36,678 nucleotides of DNA, taken from assembly GCA_021812805.1 (NCBI GenBank), contig JAKAMQ010000007.1, positions 1 through 36,678 of the forward strand, given 5' to 3'. The stretch comes from Acidobacteriota bacterium (GTDB lineage Bacteria > Acidobacteriota > Holophagae > Holophagales > Holophagaceae). Made by a program: the position numbers and the translations under genes. The notes beneath the pieces are model-generated. The model was not told the DNA's origin. It did not search any database and saw only the letters and a list, made by a program, of their open reading frames with translations. Below, piece by piece: positions 17,265 through 28,717 of this stretch. Each line of letters opens with the position of its first letter. The first letter of the stretch is position 1.

Positions 17265-18577
17265 CTGCGATGAAAACCGCCGGTTACAACTCGGGCTTCG
17301 GGAACGGATTCGAAACGGAAGCGCTTCCCGGCGCCCTTCCGGTGGGTCGCAACTCACCCCAGAACTGTGCCTACGGGCTGTACGCCGAGCAGCTCTCCGG
17401 CTCGCCCTTCACGGCGCCGCGCGCCGCCAACCAGCGGAGTTGGCTCTACCGTATCCGCCCCACGCTGCAGCACTGGGGACGCCTGGAAACGTGCGACAGC
17501 GGCGACTGGCGGACGGCTCCGTGCGCCGAGATCGAGCTTCCGCCTGCGCCCATGCGTTGGAGCCCCATCGTTGCGGATGGGCGGCCTGTTTCTTTCATCG
17601 AGGGCATTCACACGATCACGACCGCGGGTGATGCCGGCGCGATGGCCGGCATGGCCACGCACATCTACGGCGCCACGCGCTCCATGCTCAACGAGTTCTT
17701 CTACAACGCAGACGGTGAACTGCTCATCGTGCCGCAGCGGGGCCAGATCCGCCTGCACACCGAGTTCGGCATCCTGGATCTCGAACCCGCGGAGATTGCG
17801 GTGATTCCCCGCGGCGTCAAATTCTCCGTGGTTCTGCCCAACGGCCCGGCCAGCGGGTACATCTGCGAAAACTATGGCGGCGCCTTCACGCTGCCGGAGC
17901 GCGGTCCCATCGGCGCGAACGGCCTCGCGAACCCGCGCGACTTCCTGACACCTGTCGCAGCCTACGAAGACAGGGATGCTCCGTGCCTGCTGTTCGTGAA
18001 GTGGGGGGGCTCACTCTGGAAGACGGCCATCGGCCATTCGCCACTCGATGTCGTCGCGTGGCACGGGAACTATGCGCCGTACAAGTACGATCTGCGGAGA
18101 TTCTCACCGGTGGGTCCGCTGCTCTTCGACCACGCCGATCCCAGCATCTTCACCGTTCTGACCTCGCCGTCGGAGATCCCCGGCACCGCGAACGTGGACT
18201 TCGTCTGCTTCCCAGATCGTTGGCTCGTCGCGGAGGACACGTTCCGGCCGCCCTGGTACCACATGAACGTCATGAGCGAGTTCATGGGGCTCATCTACGG
18301 CAGGTATGACGCCAAGCCTGAAGGCTTCGAGCCAGGAGGCTTCTCGCTTCACAATATGATGCTGCCGCACGGCCCGGACGCGGAGGCCTTCGAGGCCGCG
18401 AGCCAGGTGGAACTCAGGCCCCAAAAGCTCACGGATACGATGGCCTTCATGTTCGAGACGCGATTCCCGCAGCGCGTCACGCGCTACGCGGCGCAATCAC
18501 CCGCCCTCCAGCGGGACTACGCAGACTACGGGCAGAAGCTGCACAAACGGTTCACACTTCCTCCGGTGCCGAAGTGA
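17261..18577 (+). CDS. hmgA: Homogentisate 1,2-dioxygenase
   Basis: [93 protein letters not shown] overlap with phhB. Confidence 0.95.
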   Translation: MTAMKTAGYNSGFGNGFETEALPGALPVGRNSPQNCAYGLYAEQLSGSPFTAPRAANQRSWLYRIRPTLQHWGRLETCDSGDWRTAPCAEIELPPAPMRWSPIVADGRPVSFIEGIHTITTAGDAGAMAGMATHIYGATRSMLNEFFYNADGELLIVPQRGQIRLHTEFGILDLEPAEIAVIPRGVKFSVVLPNGPASGYICENYGGAFTLPERGPIGANGLANPRDFLTPVAAYEDRDAPCLLFVKWGGSLWKTAIGHSPLDVVAWHGNYAPYKYDLRRFSPVGPLLFDHADPSIFTVLTSPSEIPGTANVDFVCFPDRWLVAEDTFRPPWYHMNVMSEFMGLIYGRYDAKPEGFEPGGFSLHNMMLPHGPDAEAFEAASQVELRPQKLTDTMAFMFETRFPQRVTRYAAQSPALQRDYADYGQKLHKRFTLPPVPK

Positions 18578-19911
18578 TGCCCACCCATTCCATAGGCGGA
18601 TGCGACGGAACGCACGATCCGCAGCTGCGGTCCTGGGTGGCAGATGCCAACGGCCACGCGGACTTCCCCATCCAGAATCTTCCACTCGGCCTCTTTCGTC
18701 CGCGCGACGGCGAGCCGCGGCCCGGCATCGCCATCGGCGACCAGATCCTCTCCATCCCAGCGCTTGTGGACGCTGGGCTCCTGGACGGCGACGCCCTCCT
18801 GGCAGGCCGCGCAGCCGTGCAAGGTCCGGCGCTCAATTCCCTGCTCGCGCTCGGCGCCCCTCCCCGGCGAGCCCTTCGGGCAGCGGTATCAACGCTCCTG
18901 GCCGAAGGCTCACCGCAGCGACCCGAGTTGCTTCACCCGGCGGCGGACTGCGAGCTGTTGCTGCCCGCGCATGTCGGCGACTACACCGACTTCTACGCCG
19001 GCATCCATCACGCCTTGAACGTCGGCAGGCTTTTCCGCCCGGACCATCCGTTGCTGCCGAACTACAAGTGGGTGCCCATCGGGTATCACGGCCGCAGCTC
19101 GTCCCTGCGCCCGTCGGGCGCGCCGGTGCGTCGTCCGCACGGGCAACGCAAGCTGCCGGATGAGCCCGTGCCCACGTTTGGTCCTGCCCGCCATCTCGAC
19201 TTCGAGCTGGAGCTGGGCGTGTGGATTGGCCCCGGCAACCGTCTCGGCGAACCCCTCGCCATGGATGCAGCCGAGAACAGCATCGCCGGCTACTGCCTCC
19301 TCAACGACTGGTCGGCGCGCGACCTCCAGTCCTGGGAGTACCAGCCGCTGGGCCCCTTCCTCGCCAAGAGTTTTCACACCACTGTTTCGCCCTGGATCAT
19401 CACACCCGAGGCGCTGGCCCCCTTCCGCAAGCCGCAGCAGCCGCGCAGCGCAGAGGATCCCCAGCCGCTGCCGTACCTGCTTTCGGAACCAGATCAACAC
19501 AGCGGTGCACTCGATGTCGCGCTCGAAGTGCTCCTGCTCACGGAGGCCATGCGCCAGTCCGGCATGGCCCCGCAACGCATCACCGCCAGCCACGCAGAGA
19601 ACCTCTACTGGACGCCCGCACAGCTGGTCGCGCATCACGCCTCCAACGGCTGCAACCTCTGTGCGGGAGACCTGCTCGGGACAGGAACCATCTCCTCTGC
19701 CGAGCCGACCGGCTACGGTTCCCTGCTCGAGATCACCGCCGCCGGGCGGGAATCGCTGGCGCTCTCATCCGGGGAGCGGCGCCGCTTCCTCGAAGACGGC
19801 GACGAGGTCACGCTGCGCGCGCGGGCCAGCCGCGCTGGTTTCGTCTCTATCGGCTTCGGCCCCTGTCGCGCCGTCGTCACGCCAGCTCGCAGTGAGGGGG
19901 AGCCCCTATGA
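18574..19911 (+). CDS. fahA: Fumarylacetoacetase
   Basis: [83 protein letters not shown]; overlaps hmgA stop. Confidence 0.95.
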   Translation: MMPTHSIGGCDGTHDPQLRSWVADANGHADFPIQNLPLGLFRPRDGEPRPGIAIGDQILSIPALVDAGLLDGDALLAGRAAVQGPALNSLLALGAPPRRALRAAVSTLLAEGSPQRPELLHPAADCELLLPAHVGDYTDFYAGIHHALNVGRLFRPDHPLLPNYKWVPIGYHGRSSSLRPSGAPVRRPHGQRKLPDEPVPTFGPARHLDFELELGVWIGPGNRLGEPLAMDAAENSIAGYCLLNDWSARDLQSWEYQPLGPFLAKSFHTTVSPWIITPEALAPFRKPQQPRSAEDPQPLPYLLSEPDQHSGALDVALEVLLLTEAMRQSGMAPQRITASHAENLYWTPAQLVAHHASNGCNLCAGDLLGTGTISSAEPTGYGSLLEITAAGRESLALSSGERRRFLEDGDEVTLRARASRAGFVSIGFGPCRAVVTPARSEGEPL

Positions 19912-20414
19912 CACGCCCAGCCGCAGCCGCCACCGCCATTGAAGACACGACCCGGCAAATCCACGATCTCGTCCGCCCGCTGCCGCGAGAGATCCTCCTC
20001 TGGCGCCCTTCCCCGGAGGTCTGGTCCATTCTCGACAACCTCGCCCACATCGAAGAGTTCATCCCGTTCTGGGTGGGAGAGATTCACGCGATGCTCGTCC
20101 GACCGCCCCAGCCCTGGGGCCGGGACCAGAGTCATGCGGGTCGTCTCGCGGCCGTGCGCGACACCTCGGAGCGTGACGTCCTGGAACTGCTGGCGAACAT
20201 CCACGCCGCGACCGCGAACGCCGCCAGGTTCCTGCGCTCGCTCGACGAGGCTCAGCTCGACATCGAGGCCGTCAGCCGTAACCCGCGCTGGGCCATCAAG
20301 CCCGTCGGCTTTGTCGTGGACATCCTGCTCGTCAAACATCTCGCCGACCATCGCGATCAGATCCAGCGCAATCTGCGGCAGCACCACGAAACCACCACTG
20401 GCTTGCAGGGGTGA
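19908..20414 (+). CDS. DinB/YfiT-fold protein, candidate thiol-dependent isomerase/transferase
   Basis: 168 aa; [14 protein letters not shown] and [13 protein letters not shown] give the DinB-type metal triad (H47, H144, H148); ATGA overlap with fahA. Confidence 0.82.
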   Translation: MTRPAAAATAIEDTTRQIHDLVRPLPREILLWRPSPEVWSILDNLAHIEEFIPFWVGEIHAMLVRPPQPWGRDQSHAGRLAAVRDTSERDVLELLANIHAATANAARFLRSLDEAQLDIEAVSRNPRWAIKPVGFVVDILLVKHLADHRDQIQRNLRQHHETTTGLQG

Positions 20415-21124
20415 GCATGTCCACGAGCCTGCCCACCTCGAGCATGGCCCTCACGCCTGAGGCCAAGCGCAGACGAATTGCCATGCGAGCGGCGCAGGAA
20501 CTGCGCGACGGCGACTACGTCAATCTCGGCATCGGCCTGCCCACGCTGGTGGCGAATCATCTGCCCCCCGGCCTTGAGATCACGCTGCAGTCCGAGAATG
20601 GCATGCTCGGCCTGGGCCCCTATCCCTACGATGAGGATGTGGATCCTGATCTCATCAACGCCGGCAAGGAAACCGTGACCGCGCTTCCCACGACCTCTTT
20701 CTTCTCGTCGGCCGATGCCTTTGCCATGATCCGCGGCGGCCACATGGATGTCACCATCCTCGGGGCGATGGAGGTGGACCAGCAGGGCAGCCTCGCCAAC
20801 TGGACCATCCCCGGCAAGATGGTGAAGGGCATGGGCGGCGCGATGGATCTTGTCGCCGGAACCCGACACGTCATCGTGGCCATGGAGCACACCACCAAGG
20901 ACGGCGCGCCGCGCATCGTGCGCCGTTGCACCCTGCCGCTCACCGGCGTCGGGGTTGTGCACACGATCATCACGGAACTGGCCGTCATCCGCATGCGCGG
21001 CCAGCGTCTAATCCTCGATGAGCTGATGCCGGGCTGCACGGTGGAGCAGGTGATTGCGAATACCGAGGCGGATCTGGAGGTGTCCGCATCTCTTGTGATC
21101 CACCACGAGGCGGACCTGGCATGA
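20411..21124 (+). CDS. scoB: 3-oxoacid CoA-transferase subunit B
   Basis: [81 protein letters not shown]. Confidence 0.95.
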   Translation: MSMSTSLPTSSMALTPEAKRRRIAMRAAQELRDGDYVNLGIGLPTLVANHLPPGLEITLQSENGMLGLGPYPYDEDVDPDLINAGKETVTALPTTSFFSSADAFAMIRGGHMDVTILGAMEVDQQGSLANWTIPGKMVKGMGGAMDLVAGTRHVIVAMEHTTKDGAPRIVRRCTLPLTGVGVVHTIITELAVIRMRGQRLILDELMPGCTVEQVIANTEADLEVSASLVIHHEADLA

Positions 21125-21819
21125 ACAAAGTATTCCCTTCGGCCGACGCGGCCATCCACGACATCCCCGATGGGGCCACGCTGATGCTCGGCGGATTCGG
21201 CCTGTGCGGCATCCCTGAAGACCTCATCGCAGCCCTCGTGCGCGCCCGACGCCGGGGCTTGCACACCATCTCCAACAACATGGGCGTGGACGGATTCGGC
21301 ATGGGCCTCCTGCTCGCGGCCGGCCAGATCGCCTCGCACATCGGCAGCTACGTCGGTGAAAACAAGCTGCTCGAGTCGCTCGTCATTGCCGGCACCCTCG
21401 ATGTCACGCTGGTCCCGCAGGGGACGCTTGCCGAGCGCATCCGTGCAGCCGGCGCGGGCATCCCCGCCTTCTACACCGCCACGGGCGTGGGCACCGTCGT
21501 CGCGGAGGGCAAGGAGGTCAGGGTCTTCGCCGGAAGAACCTACCTGCTGGAAGAGGCGCTCCACGCCGATTTCGCGCTCATCAAGGCATGGAAGGGAGAC
21601 CGCAGCGGCAACCTCGTTTATCGCAAGACCGCGCGCAATTTCAATCCCATGATGGCCACCGCGGCCCGTGTCACCATCGCCGAAGTGGAGGAGATCGTCG
21701 AACCCGGGGTACTCGATCCCGACGCCATCGTGACGCCCGGTGTCTACGTGGATCGCATCATCCAAGGTGGACCCTACGAGAAGCGCATCGAGCGGAGGGT
21801 GACCCGTCCGCGAAGGTGA
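21121..21819 (+). CDS. scoA: 3-oxoacid CoA-transferase subunit A
   Basis: [90 protein letters not shown]. Confidence 0.95.
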   Translation: MNKVFPSADAAIHDIPDGATLMLGGFGLCGIPEDLIAALVRARRRGLHTISNNMGVDGFGMGLLLAAGQIASHIGSYVGENKLLESLVIAGTLDVTLVPQGTLAERIRAAGAGIPAFYTATGVGTVVAEGKEVRVFAGRTYLLEEALHADFALIKAWKGDRSGNLVYRKTARNFNPMMATAARVTIAEVEEIVEPGVLDPDAIVTPGVYVDRIIQGGPYEKRIERRVTRPRR

Positions 21820-21973
21820 GTCGAGGCGACCCCCATTCATCGCCGCGACGGCTGCGTTCTTGGGCGATGCACCGGCACGCTCGGCTTTCCTGGCTGGCAC
21901 CCACGCCACCTGCGCGGCTGCCCCAGTGTCGTGCCCCGAAAGCTCCTGTGTCCTCCGTGCTTGGCGCGGCTCA

Positions 21974-22064
21974 TGGCGGAAGGTGAGGGATTCGAACCCC
22001 CGGTGGGCTCATCACCCACGCTCGTTTTCAAGACGAGAGCCTTAAACCACTCGGCCAACCTTCC
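21974..22064 (-). tRNA. tRNA-Ser(TGA), with encoded CCA
   Basis: Reverse complement ggaaggttggccgagtggtttaaggctctcgtcTTGAaaacgag…gggttcgaatccctcaccttccgcca; 7-bp acceptor stem, long variable arm, TGA anticodon. Confidence 0.95.
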
Positions 22065-22138
22065 GTGCCCCCATCATACGGGAACCCGGGGTGAGAGCCT
22101 TGTGCCGCCTTGAGTCCACAGGTAAGCTGGAAGGCCTT

Positions 22139-22293
<155 letters not shown>

Positions 22294-22391
22294 TGGCAGG
22301 TAGCCGCAGTCTCCGGCAGCCCGGGGGGCTGTCGGAGCCGTGAAGCGGCGTGCCAGCGAGGCGTGCGGAGCGGAGGGCGGAAGGCCCGGAG

Positions 22392-22474
22392 CGAATCCCC
22401 CTCTCTCCGCCACCGAAGCCGCCGCAAGGCGGCTTTTTTGAAGTGGCGAGGGGGATTCGAAGTCACTGGATCGC
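22392..22474. repeat. 83-bp direct repeat copy 2 (orphan tRNA 3' end + terminator duplicate)
   Basis: Duplicate of 22211-22293 without the tRNA 5' part. Confidence 0.9.
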
Positions 22475-22494
22475 GGGCGGGACGCCGGGGTTCC

Positions 22495-23175
22495 TCAGGC
22501 CCGCTGATCCCAGCCTTCCGCCGCCCGGAAGCTGTGCCAGCGGTCGCAGCCGAGGATGAGGTGGTCGGCCAGGGGGACGCCGAGGGATTCCCCTGCGGCC
22601 TGGAGCCGGCGGGTGAGCTGGATGTCCTCCCGGCTTGGGGTGGGATCGCCGCTGGGATGGTTGTGGAAGGCCAGGGCGGTGGTGGCGCCGTACCGCAGCG
22701 CTTCGCGGAAGAACTCGCGGGGACTGATGAGGGTGGCCGTGGCGGTGCCCTGGCTGAGAATGCGCTCCGCCAGCAGCTCACCCTTGGCGTTCAGGGCCAG
22801 CAGGCCGAAACGTTCCTCGGTCCAGCCCTGGGCCCGGGAGATCAGGTAGCTGCCTGCCGCCCAGGGGCTCGTGATGCGGGGACGCTCGGCGCTCCGCTGG
22901 CTCCGCCGGGCCAGTTCGATCGCCGCCCAGAGCTGGCCCGCCTTGGCGGGGCCCAGGCCCGGCTGGTCCAGCCAATCCTGGAGGCCGAGTCCCAGGAGGC
23001 CTGCGAGCCCACCGGTGCGGCCGAGCAGCGTCTGGGCCAGTTCCACGGCGCTCTGCCCCTGGCGGCCCGTGCCCCACAACAGGGCCAGCAGATCCGCGTC
23101 CGCCAGGGTTTCGCCATGGCCGGCCAGCAGGCGTTCCCGGGGACGCTGGTCGGGCGAGAGATCAAGGATGCGCAT
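22495..23175 (-). CDS. radC: RadC family (JAB/MPN domain) protein
   Basis: LALNAKGELLAERILSQGTATATLISPREFFREALRYGATTALAFHNHPSGDPTPSREDIQLTRRL, ADHLILG. Confidence 0.93.
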   Translation of the reverse strand: MRILDLSPDQRPRERLLAGHGETLADADLLALLWGTGRQGQSAVELAQTLLGRTGGLAGLLGLGLQDWLDQPGLGPAKAGQLWAAIELARRSQRSAERPRITSPWAAGSYLISRAQGWTEERFGLLALNAKGELLAERILSQGTATATLISPREFFREALRYGATTALAFHNHPSGDPTPSREDIQLTRRLQAAGESLGVPLADHLILGCDRWHSFRAAEGWDQRA

Positions 23176-23277
23176 GGGATCTCCATTCAGGCGTGATGCA
23201 TGAGGGGGGACACCCCGAGCCGGAGCTGAACCGGCGGCGCCCCTCGTTCATCTCGGGAAGGACCGGGACCACTGCCT

Positions 23278-23799
23278 TCACACCCGCTTCCAGCGCCGCA
23301 GGCTGCTGCGCCAGCGAAGCAGGTGGATCCGCCCATGGTTGGAAAGCCGCATGCAGAGGACATCCCGACCGTCGTTCAGGAACCAGAGACTGGCGGTGGC
23401 GGTGCGCCGGGGTGTCACGGTGATGGTCGGGTGAGCTTCGCCCTGGGTCGCTGCCCGGGCGGGATCCTCCATGCCGGGGGGCAGGGGAATGCCGGCGGGC
23501 TTTCCCCATGTCACGTGGCGCCCCAGGTGGATCGGCAGATGGTTGGGATCTTTTCCCGAGGCGAGGCCCAGGGTGATGTTGGCGCCCCGGGCCCGGGCCA
23601 GGACGAAGGCCTGGTCCAGGCTTTCCACCAGTTCCTGCTGGGCGGCATCCAGTTCCAGGTGAGCGGCATCCAGGCCGCCCAGACCCGCCAGGGACAGGAG
23701 GCCGGAGATGCCCACCACGACCGTGAGTTCCAGCATGGAGTACCCGCGCTGGAGGGACCGGCCTGCGCCGGCGGGGAGTCGGAACAGGCCGGTGTCCAT
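23278..23799 (-). CDS. GspH/FimT-like pseudopilin
   Basis: Prepilin cleavage/methylation-like region RGYSMLELTVVVGISGLLSLAGL; helix with QQELVESLDQAFVLARARGANITLG. Confidence 0.75.
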   Translation of the reverse strand: MDTGLFRLPAGAGRSLQRGYSMLELTVVVGISGLLSLAGLGGLDAAHLELDAAQQELVESLDQAFVLARARGANITLGLASGKDPNHLPIHLGRHVTWGKPAGIPLPPGMEDPARAATQGEAHPTITVTPRRTATASLWFLNDGRDVLCMRLSNHGRIHLLRWRSSLRRWKRV

Positions 23800-23808
23800 G
23801 CCTGCCTC

Positions 23809-24114
23809 CTACCGGGTCGCAGACGCGGGCGCGAGAGCGGCGGCGAGGAAGGGCTTGATCCGCGCGTAGGCCTTTTCGCCGATGCCCTTCACATTCATCA
23901 GCTCTTCGGGGCGCTGGAAGCCGCCGTGTTCCTTCCGGAAGGCCAGGATGCGCTCGGCGGTCTTCTGGCCGACGCGGGGGAGCTGCATCAGCTCGGTCAC
24001 CGTCGCGGTATTGAGGTTGATGGGGTGTTGCGGCTGGCGGGGGGCCTTGCCGGCCGCTGCGAGCGGGAAGGCCAGGGCAGCCGCCAAGGCCAGGGTGGTG
24101 AGGGGTTTGATCAT
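23809..24114 (-). CDS. comEA: ComEA-like helix-hairpin-helix DNA-binding protein, exported
   Basis: Signal peptide plus INLNTATVTELMQLPRVGQKTAERILAFRKEHGGFQRPEELMNVKGIGEKAYARIKPFL. Confidence 0.88.
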   Translation of the reverse strand: MIKPLTTLALAAALAFPLAAAGKAPRQPQHPINLNTATVTELMQLPRVGQKTAERILAFRKEHGGFQRPEELMNVKGIGEKAYARIKPFLAAALAPASATR

Positions 24115-24130
24115 GGTCGCCTCCTTTCAG

Positions 24131-24325
24131 GCGACCTCAATAAATCGAATGTTGTGCCAATATTTTAAATTGTATTATTTTAGTAATTAATAAAAATATA
24201 AATAAACATCGTGACCTCAATTTATGACATATTTTTATTATAATTTAATAAATAAAATATTTTCAATAATTACATTATGTAACTATAAAATTAAAAATTG
24301 ATAAAAAGTGACACATTTTTAAGTG
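24131..24325. other. Very AT-rich intergenic block between comEA and ahcY
   Basis: Long A/T runs (…ataaaaatataaataaac…tttttattataatttaataaataaaatatttt…) in an otherwise GC-rich window; near-repeat g(c/t)gacctcaat at 24131 and 24211. Confidence 0.8.
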
Positions 24326-24389
24326 TGCTGGGATGGCCCTCGCCGGGGCATTCCGGCCGCCCGATCGAGGGCCGGGTGGACTATCCTGA

Positions 24390-24476
24390 AGGCTCCGAGG
24401 AGCGCTGCAGGACCCGCCGGATCGGCTGTGCGGGATCCCAGGCTCGGACCCACCCTTCCAGGAACGGCGCTCACCT
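24390..24476 (+). ncRNA. S-adenosylhomocysteine (SAH) riboswitch upstream of ahcY
   Basis: ctccgaggagcgctgcagg…ccaggctcgg…aacggcgctcacc matches the SAH riboswitch core as remembered (GAGGAGCGCUGC … CCAGGCUCGG … AACGGCGCUC), directly upstream of ahcY. Confidence 0.92.
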
Positions 24477-24537
24477 CAACCCTGCACTGGGCTGATGAGG
24501 TGAGGTTGCCTTGTCGTCCGGATTCCGAGGAGGTCCC

Positions 24538-25935
<1,398 letters not shown>

Positions 25936-25952
25936 GGGTCAATCCGGGATAG

Positions 25953-25982
25953 GCGATGGCCACCTTTGCGGGTGGCCATCGC
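25953..25982 (+). terminator. Strong hairpin downstream of ahcY, likely terminator
   Basis: 12-bp perfect stem gcgatggccacc-tttgcg-ggtggccatcgc; no clear T tract. Confidence 0.5.
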
Positions 25983-26002
25983 GTGTCCAGCAGAGGGCGC
26001 CG

Positions 26003-26392
26003 TCAGAGGAACGCGACGGTCTTCAGGGCCCCGGCCACCACATAGCAGCGTTCGATGTTGGATTCAGGGTCGGCCGGAACCACGAAGAATCCCGGGCGTC
26101 CAGGCTGGTAGCCCTGGGTCGAGCCCACCAGGTGCTCGCCATCCTGGAACGTCACCATGAGCTTGCGCCCCGGGGTGGGGTGGGCAGGATCGAAGGCGCC
26201 CTTCTCCAGATGGCCGGAATTGCCCTGCAGGTCTTTCACGAAGAACAGAGCCTTCAATTGGGTCGAGCGGACCTCCACGGGGCGGGAGCCATCGCCGGGA
26301 ACCACGTGGAAGCTGTCCTTGGCGGGAGAGAAATCACCCGTCGCGCCCTTGAGCAGCCGACCGTCCAGGTAGTGCGCCACCACTTGGTTCAT
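26003..26392 (-). CDS. Conserved hypothetical protein (DUF6982-like)
   Basis: 129-aa ORF with clean start: MNQVVAHYLDGRLLKGATGDFSPAKDSFHVVP…KALFFVKDLQGN. Confidence 0.6.
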   Translation of the reverse strand: MNQVVAHYLDGRLLKGATGDFSPAKDSFHVVPGDGSRPVEVRSTQLKALFFVKDLQGNSGHLEKGAFDPAHPTPGRKLMVTFQDGEHLVGSTQGYQPGRPGFFVVPADPESNIERCYVVAGALKTVAFL

Positions 26393-26413
26393 GCCTGCCT
26401 CCCGGGCCCAGGC

Positions 26414-27157
26414 CTAGAAGATGTAGCCGCCGCCGTTGACGGGCAAGGTGGCGCCGGTGACGAATCCGGTCTGGAGGAGCCCCGCCACGGCCTCGGCCAC
26501 ATCCTCGGCCTGGCCGTTGCGGCGCAGGGGCGTATGGTCGGCCGCGGCCTGCTTGTGCTTCTCGGGCAGGTGGGCGGTGGCGTCCGTCAGGGTGAGCCCC
26601 GGGGCCACGGCGTTGACGCGGATGCCCATGGGGCCCAACTCGAAGGCCAGGGCCCGCACGAAGCCTTCCAGCGAGGCCTTGGCCGCACTGTGGGCGCAGA
26701 ACCCCCAGCCGGGATTGCGGGCCAGTCCGCTGGTGATGGCCACGATGGAGCCGCCCTTCCGTTCGAGCATCTGGGGCACCACGGCCCGGCAGCCGTGGAA
26801 AGCCGCGCCCATTTCGCCCATCAGTTTCGCCTCGAACGCTTCCCAGGGGTACTCGAGGAAGCCCTTCATGGGAAAGGTGATGGAGGCGTTCAGCACCAGG
26901 AGGCCGATGGGACCGAGTTCCTTTTTCACCGCGGCGGCCATGGCCTCGATCTGATCCCGGTCCCGGGCATCGCCCTTCACGGCCACGGCCCGGCCTCCCG
27001 CCTGGTGGATTTCTGCCACCACACCCAGCGCCGCGGCCTCCGAGGCGTGGTAGTTGACGGCCACCAACGCACCCTGGGCGGCCAGGGACCGGGCGATGGC
27101 TGCGCCGATGCCGCGGCTTGCGCCGGTGACGAGTGCGACGTTGCCCCTGATGGACAT
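26414..27157 (-). CDS. SDR family oxidoreductase
   Basis: NVALVTGASRGIGAAIARSLA (TGxxxGxG), IRVNAVAPGLTLTDA, GFVTGATLPVNGGGYIF; catalytic-Tyr position reads His (HSAAK). Confidence 0.92.
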   Translation of the reverse strand: MSIRGNVALVTGASRGIGAAIARSLAAQGALVAVNYHASEAAALGVVAEIHQAGGRAVAVKGDARDRDQIEAMAAAVKKELGPIGLLVLNASITFPMKGFLEYPWEAFEAKLMGEMGAAFHGCRAVVPQMLERKGGSIVAITSGLARNPGWGFCAHSAAKASLEGFVRALAFELGPMGIRVNAVAPGLTLTDATAHLPEKHKQAAADHTPLRRNGQAEDVAEAVAGLLQTGFVTGATLPVNGGGYIF

Positions 27158-27253
27158 GGATCCTCCTGGCAGGACGTGGGGGTGATTCTGGCGCCGGCCG
27201 TCGCAGGGCTCAAGTCCTGGATGCGGCGCGGTCCGGTGTGGGATGCTCGTCCC

Positions 27254-28165
27254 ATGGATCTCCAGGCCCTCCTTGATGATCTCGCGGCGGAATCCGCGCT
27301 CTTCGCGGCCCAGGGCCGGGTGGCGGACTACATTCCGGCCCTGGCGGCGGTGGATCCCGCCCGCTTCGGGATCGCCCTCGCCACCATGGACGGCCGGCTC
27401 CTGGGCAGCGGCGACTGGCAGGCGCCCTTCTCCATCCAGAGCGTCTCCAAGGCCTTCTCCCTGGCCCTGGTGCTGGCCCGGGACGGCGAGGCGCTGTGGC
27501 GCCGCGTGGGCCGTGAGCCCTCCGGCAATCCCTTCAACTCCCTCGTGCAGCTCGAGTACGAGAAGGGCATTCCGCGCAACCCCTTCATCAATGCCGGGGC
27601 GCTCATCCTCATTGACCGGCTGCTGAGTCTCACGGGCGATTCCCTGGGAACCCTGCGGACCTTCCTGCGGGAGGAGAGCGGCAACCCCGGGGTGGAGGTG
27701 GACGCCGAGGTGGCCGCGTCGGAGGCCGCCCACGGCCACCGCAACGCGGCGCTGGCCCACTTCATGGCCAGCTGCGGGAACCTGGAGAACTCCGTCGAGC
27801 GCGTGCTGGACCACTACGTCCGCCAGTGCGCCCTTCGCATGAGCTGCGCGGACCTGGCCCGGGCCGGCCTCTTCCTGGCCAACCACGGCCTGCGGGCCGG
27901 CGGCGACCGCCTGCTCACCCGCAGCGAGGCCAAGCGCATCAACGCGATCATGCTCACCTGCGGAACCTACGACGCCGCCGGCGACTTCGCGTACCGCGTG
28001 GGCCTGCCCGGCAAGAGCGGCGTGGGCGGCGGCATCCTGGCCGTGCTGCCCGAGCGCGGCGTCCTCTGCGTGTGGAGCCCCGCCCTCGACGCCCACGGCA
28101 ACAGCGTGGCCGGCGTCGAGGCCCTGGACCGATTCACCACGCGGACGGGATGGTCGGTGTTCTAG
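27254..28165 (+). CDS. glsA: Glutaminase
   Basis: GDWQAPFSIQSVSKAFSLALVL, GREPSGNPFNSLVQLEYEKGIPRNPFINAGAL, CGTYDAAGDFAYRVGLPGKSGVGGGI. Confidence 0.95.
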   Translation: MDLQALLDDLAAESALFAAQGRVADYIPALAAVDPARFGIALATMDGRLLGSGDWQAPFSIQSVSKAFSLALVLARDGEALWRRVGREPSGNPFNSLVQLEYEKGIPRNPFINAGALILIDRLLSLTGDSLGTLRTFLREESGNPGVEVDAEVAASEAAHGHRNAALAHFMASCGNLENSVERVLDHYVRQCALRMSCADLARAGLFLANHGLRAGGDRLLTRSEAKRINAIMLTCGTYDAAGDFAYRVGLPGKSGVGGGILAVLPERGVLCVWSPALDAHGNSVAGVEALDRFTTRTGWSVF

Positions 28166-28267
28166 GGTCCGATCGAGCGACCAGGCCGGGAAAAGACCAT
28201 CCGGCTTCCCCATTTCCGGGCGGGGAGGCATCCCGGGCCTACCCTTGAAGAAGAGGGGGAGGTCGTC

Positions 28268-28717
28268 ATGTTCAGCCGCATTCTCGTGGGAATTGATTTC
28301 TCGCCCGCCAGCCGTCAGGCCCTGGTGTGCGCCGCCGGGCTGGCGAAGGATCTCCATCTGCCCCTGGTGGCCCTCCATGTGGTCGAGACCGCCCGGCCCC
28401 CGTTCTACGCGGCCTACGCGCCCCTGGGGGATCCGGGCTGGTTCAGGGACGTGGAGCCCAGGATCCACGAGAAATTGGAGGAGTGGCTGGCGCCCTATCC
28501 CTCGGCCCGGACCCTGGTCGCCAGCGGGAGCCCCGGCGAATCGCTGATCGCCGAGGCGGATCCCACGACGCTCCTGGTGGTCGGGGAGGTGGGGCACAGC
28601 GCCCTGGAGCACCTCCTGTTCGGGAGCACGGCCACCCGGGTGGTCCACCACGCCACCTGCCCCGTGCTCGTGGTGCGCGGCGACCGCGCGGCAAGGAAGG
28701 CTCAGGAACCGGGGTGA
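28268..28717 (+). CDS. Universal stress protein (UspA family)
   Basis: FSRILVGIDFSPASRQALVCAAGLAKDLHLPLVALHVVE; GSTATRVVHHATCPVLVVRG. Confidence 0.93.
   Translation: MFSRILVGIDFSPASRQALVCAAGLAKDLHLPLVALHVVETARPPFYAAYAPLGDPGWFRDVEPRIHEKLEEWLAPYPSARTLVASGSPGESLIAEADPTTLLVVGEVGHSALEHLLFGSTATRVVHHATCPVLVVRGDRAARKAQEPG

Noticed and set aside
26414-28651. 745-aa ORF encompassing the SDR with a long N-terminal extension
   Set aside because: Only the last ~247 aa are SDR; the extension is antisense to glutaminase and UspA. True start is ATG at 27157.
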